A stretch of DNA of 64,000 nt from Bdellovibrio sp. BCCA. GTDB taxonomy: Bacteria > Bdellovibrionota > Bdellovibrionia > Bdellovibrionales > Bdellovibrionaceae. The notes below the pieces were generated by a model. It was not told the DNA's origin and ran no database searches. It saw only the letters and a list, made by a program, of their open reading frames with translations. The DNA is taken from the NCBI RefSeq assembly GCF_037996825.1, contig NZ_JBBNAC010000001.1, positions 3,038,001-3,102,000 of the forward strand. Direction: 5' to 3'. The position numbers and the translations under genes were made by a program. This document shows positions 63,833 through 64,000 of this stretch, piece after piece (the stretch's first letter is position 1; every line of letters begins with the position of its first letter).

Positions 63833-64000
63833 TCACATTTTTGATTCAGAACTTTTGCAAGTGGCAGTGTAAGTCACGGATTTACCATTCTCTACATGAA
63901 CTAACTCTGCCGATCTAACCAATCTAAAATCGGCATAAAGTTTTTCTTTTTTAAATAATTTACGAAAGAAACGTTCTAAGCCAAAGAACACATCGCCGAT
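63833..64000 (-). CDS. C-terminal end of an unidentified protein, 5' part outside window
   Basis: A reading frame with no stop runs from the window edge to TGA at 63833-63835 (55 codons: IGDVFFGLERFFRKLFKKEK ... CKSSESKM). It has no recognisable motif. It lies 88 bases upstream of the AT-rich gene and may be transcribed with it. Base composition is low in GC, like its neighbour. Confidence 0.55.
   Translation of the reverse strand: MGDVFFGLERFFRKLFKKEKLYADFRLVRSAELVHVENGKSVTYTATCKSSESKM

Noticed and set aside
1-64000. tRNA, rRNA, CRISPR, transposase or phage genes
   Set aside because: Both strands were read for cloverleaf-like repeats, regularly spaced repeats and transposase/integrase motifs and none was seen. 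A tRNA or RNA covariance search was not possible.

Overview
The window looks like a piece of the chromosome of a Bdellovibrio-type predatory bacterium (Bdellovibrionota). That placement is an inference from the mix of genes: a complete Gram-negative division and wall cluster, many small lipoproteins and outer-membrane barrels, an L,D-transpeptidase, several exported peptidases and a serpin. No rRNA, tRNA, insertion sequence, prophage or CRISPR array was seen. Coding density is high, with many 1- or 4-base overlaps between neighbouring genes.

Positions 1-26300 hold mixed housekeeping and envelope genes. In order these are a lipid/diacylglycerol kinase fragment, an AraC regulator, a 51-residue membrane protein, an NHL-repeat lipoprotein, a LolCD/MacB-like ABC exporter, an outer-membrane barrel with an AMIN-like partner, an M3 oligopeptidase with NAD kinase and RecN, an NmrA-like reductase, a prolyl-oligopeptidase lipoprotein, an L,D-transpeptidase, aconitase with an ADP-ribose pyrophosphatase, a barrel protein, a serpin, a PDZ-like lipoprotein, an exported Cys-dependent phosphatase and a second NHL lipoprotein.

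Positions 26300-60600 hold the dcw (division and cell wall) cluster, all on the minus strand and in the textbook order: rsmH-ftsL-ftsI, murE-murF, mraY-murD-(lipoprotein)-ftsW-murG-murC, ftsQ-ftsA-ftsZ-lpxH. It is cut into four blocks by three islands of unrelated genes. The first island (52774-57173) has RecQ, a PilZ-like protein, a nucleotidyltransferase, an epimerase and an esterase. The second (43403-49753) has a CpxRA/CpxP-like two-component system with His-rich tails, a LysR/pirin pair, an EcsC-family protein, a barrel and a CBS protein. The third (31203-36652) has a haem-binding chemoreceptor, gamma-glutamyltranspeptidase and a secreted protein with a caspase/CHAT-like His/Cys signature.

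Positions 60600-64000 carry a zinc-ribbon membrane protein, a divergent uracil-phosphoribosyltransferase-like protein, hypoxanthine phosphoribosyltransferase and two AT-rich genes of unknown function.

The most interesting items are the CHAT-like secreted protein with eight-cysteine C-terminal repeats, the serpin, the His-tagged CpxP-like system, a probable leaderless gene, an intrinsic terminator inside the dcw cluster, and several strong RNA or DNA palindromes, including a perfect 30-bp inverted repeat.
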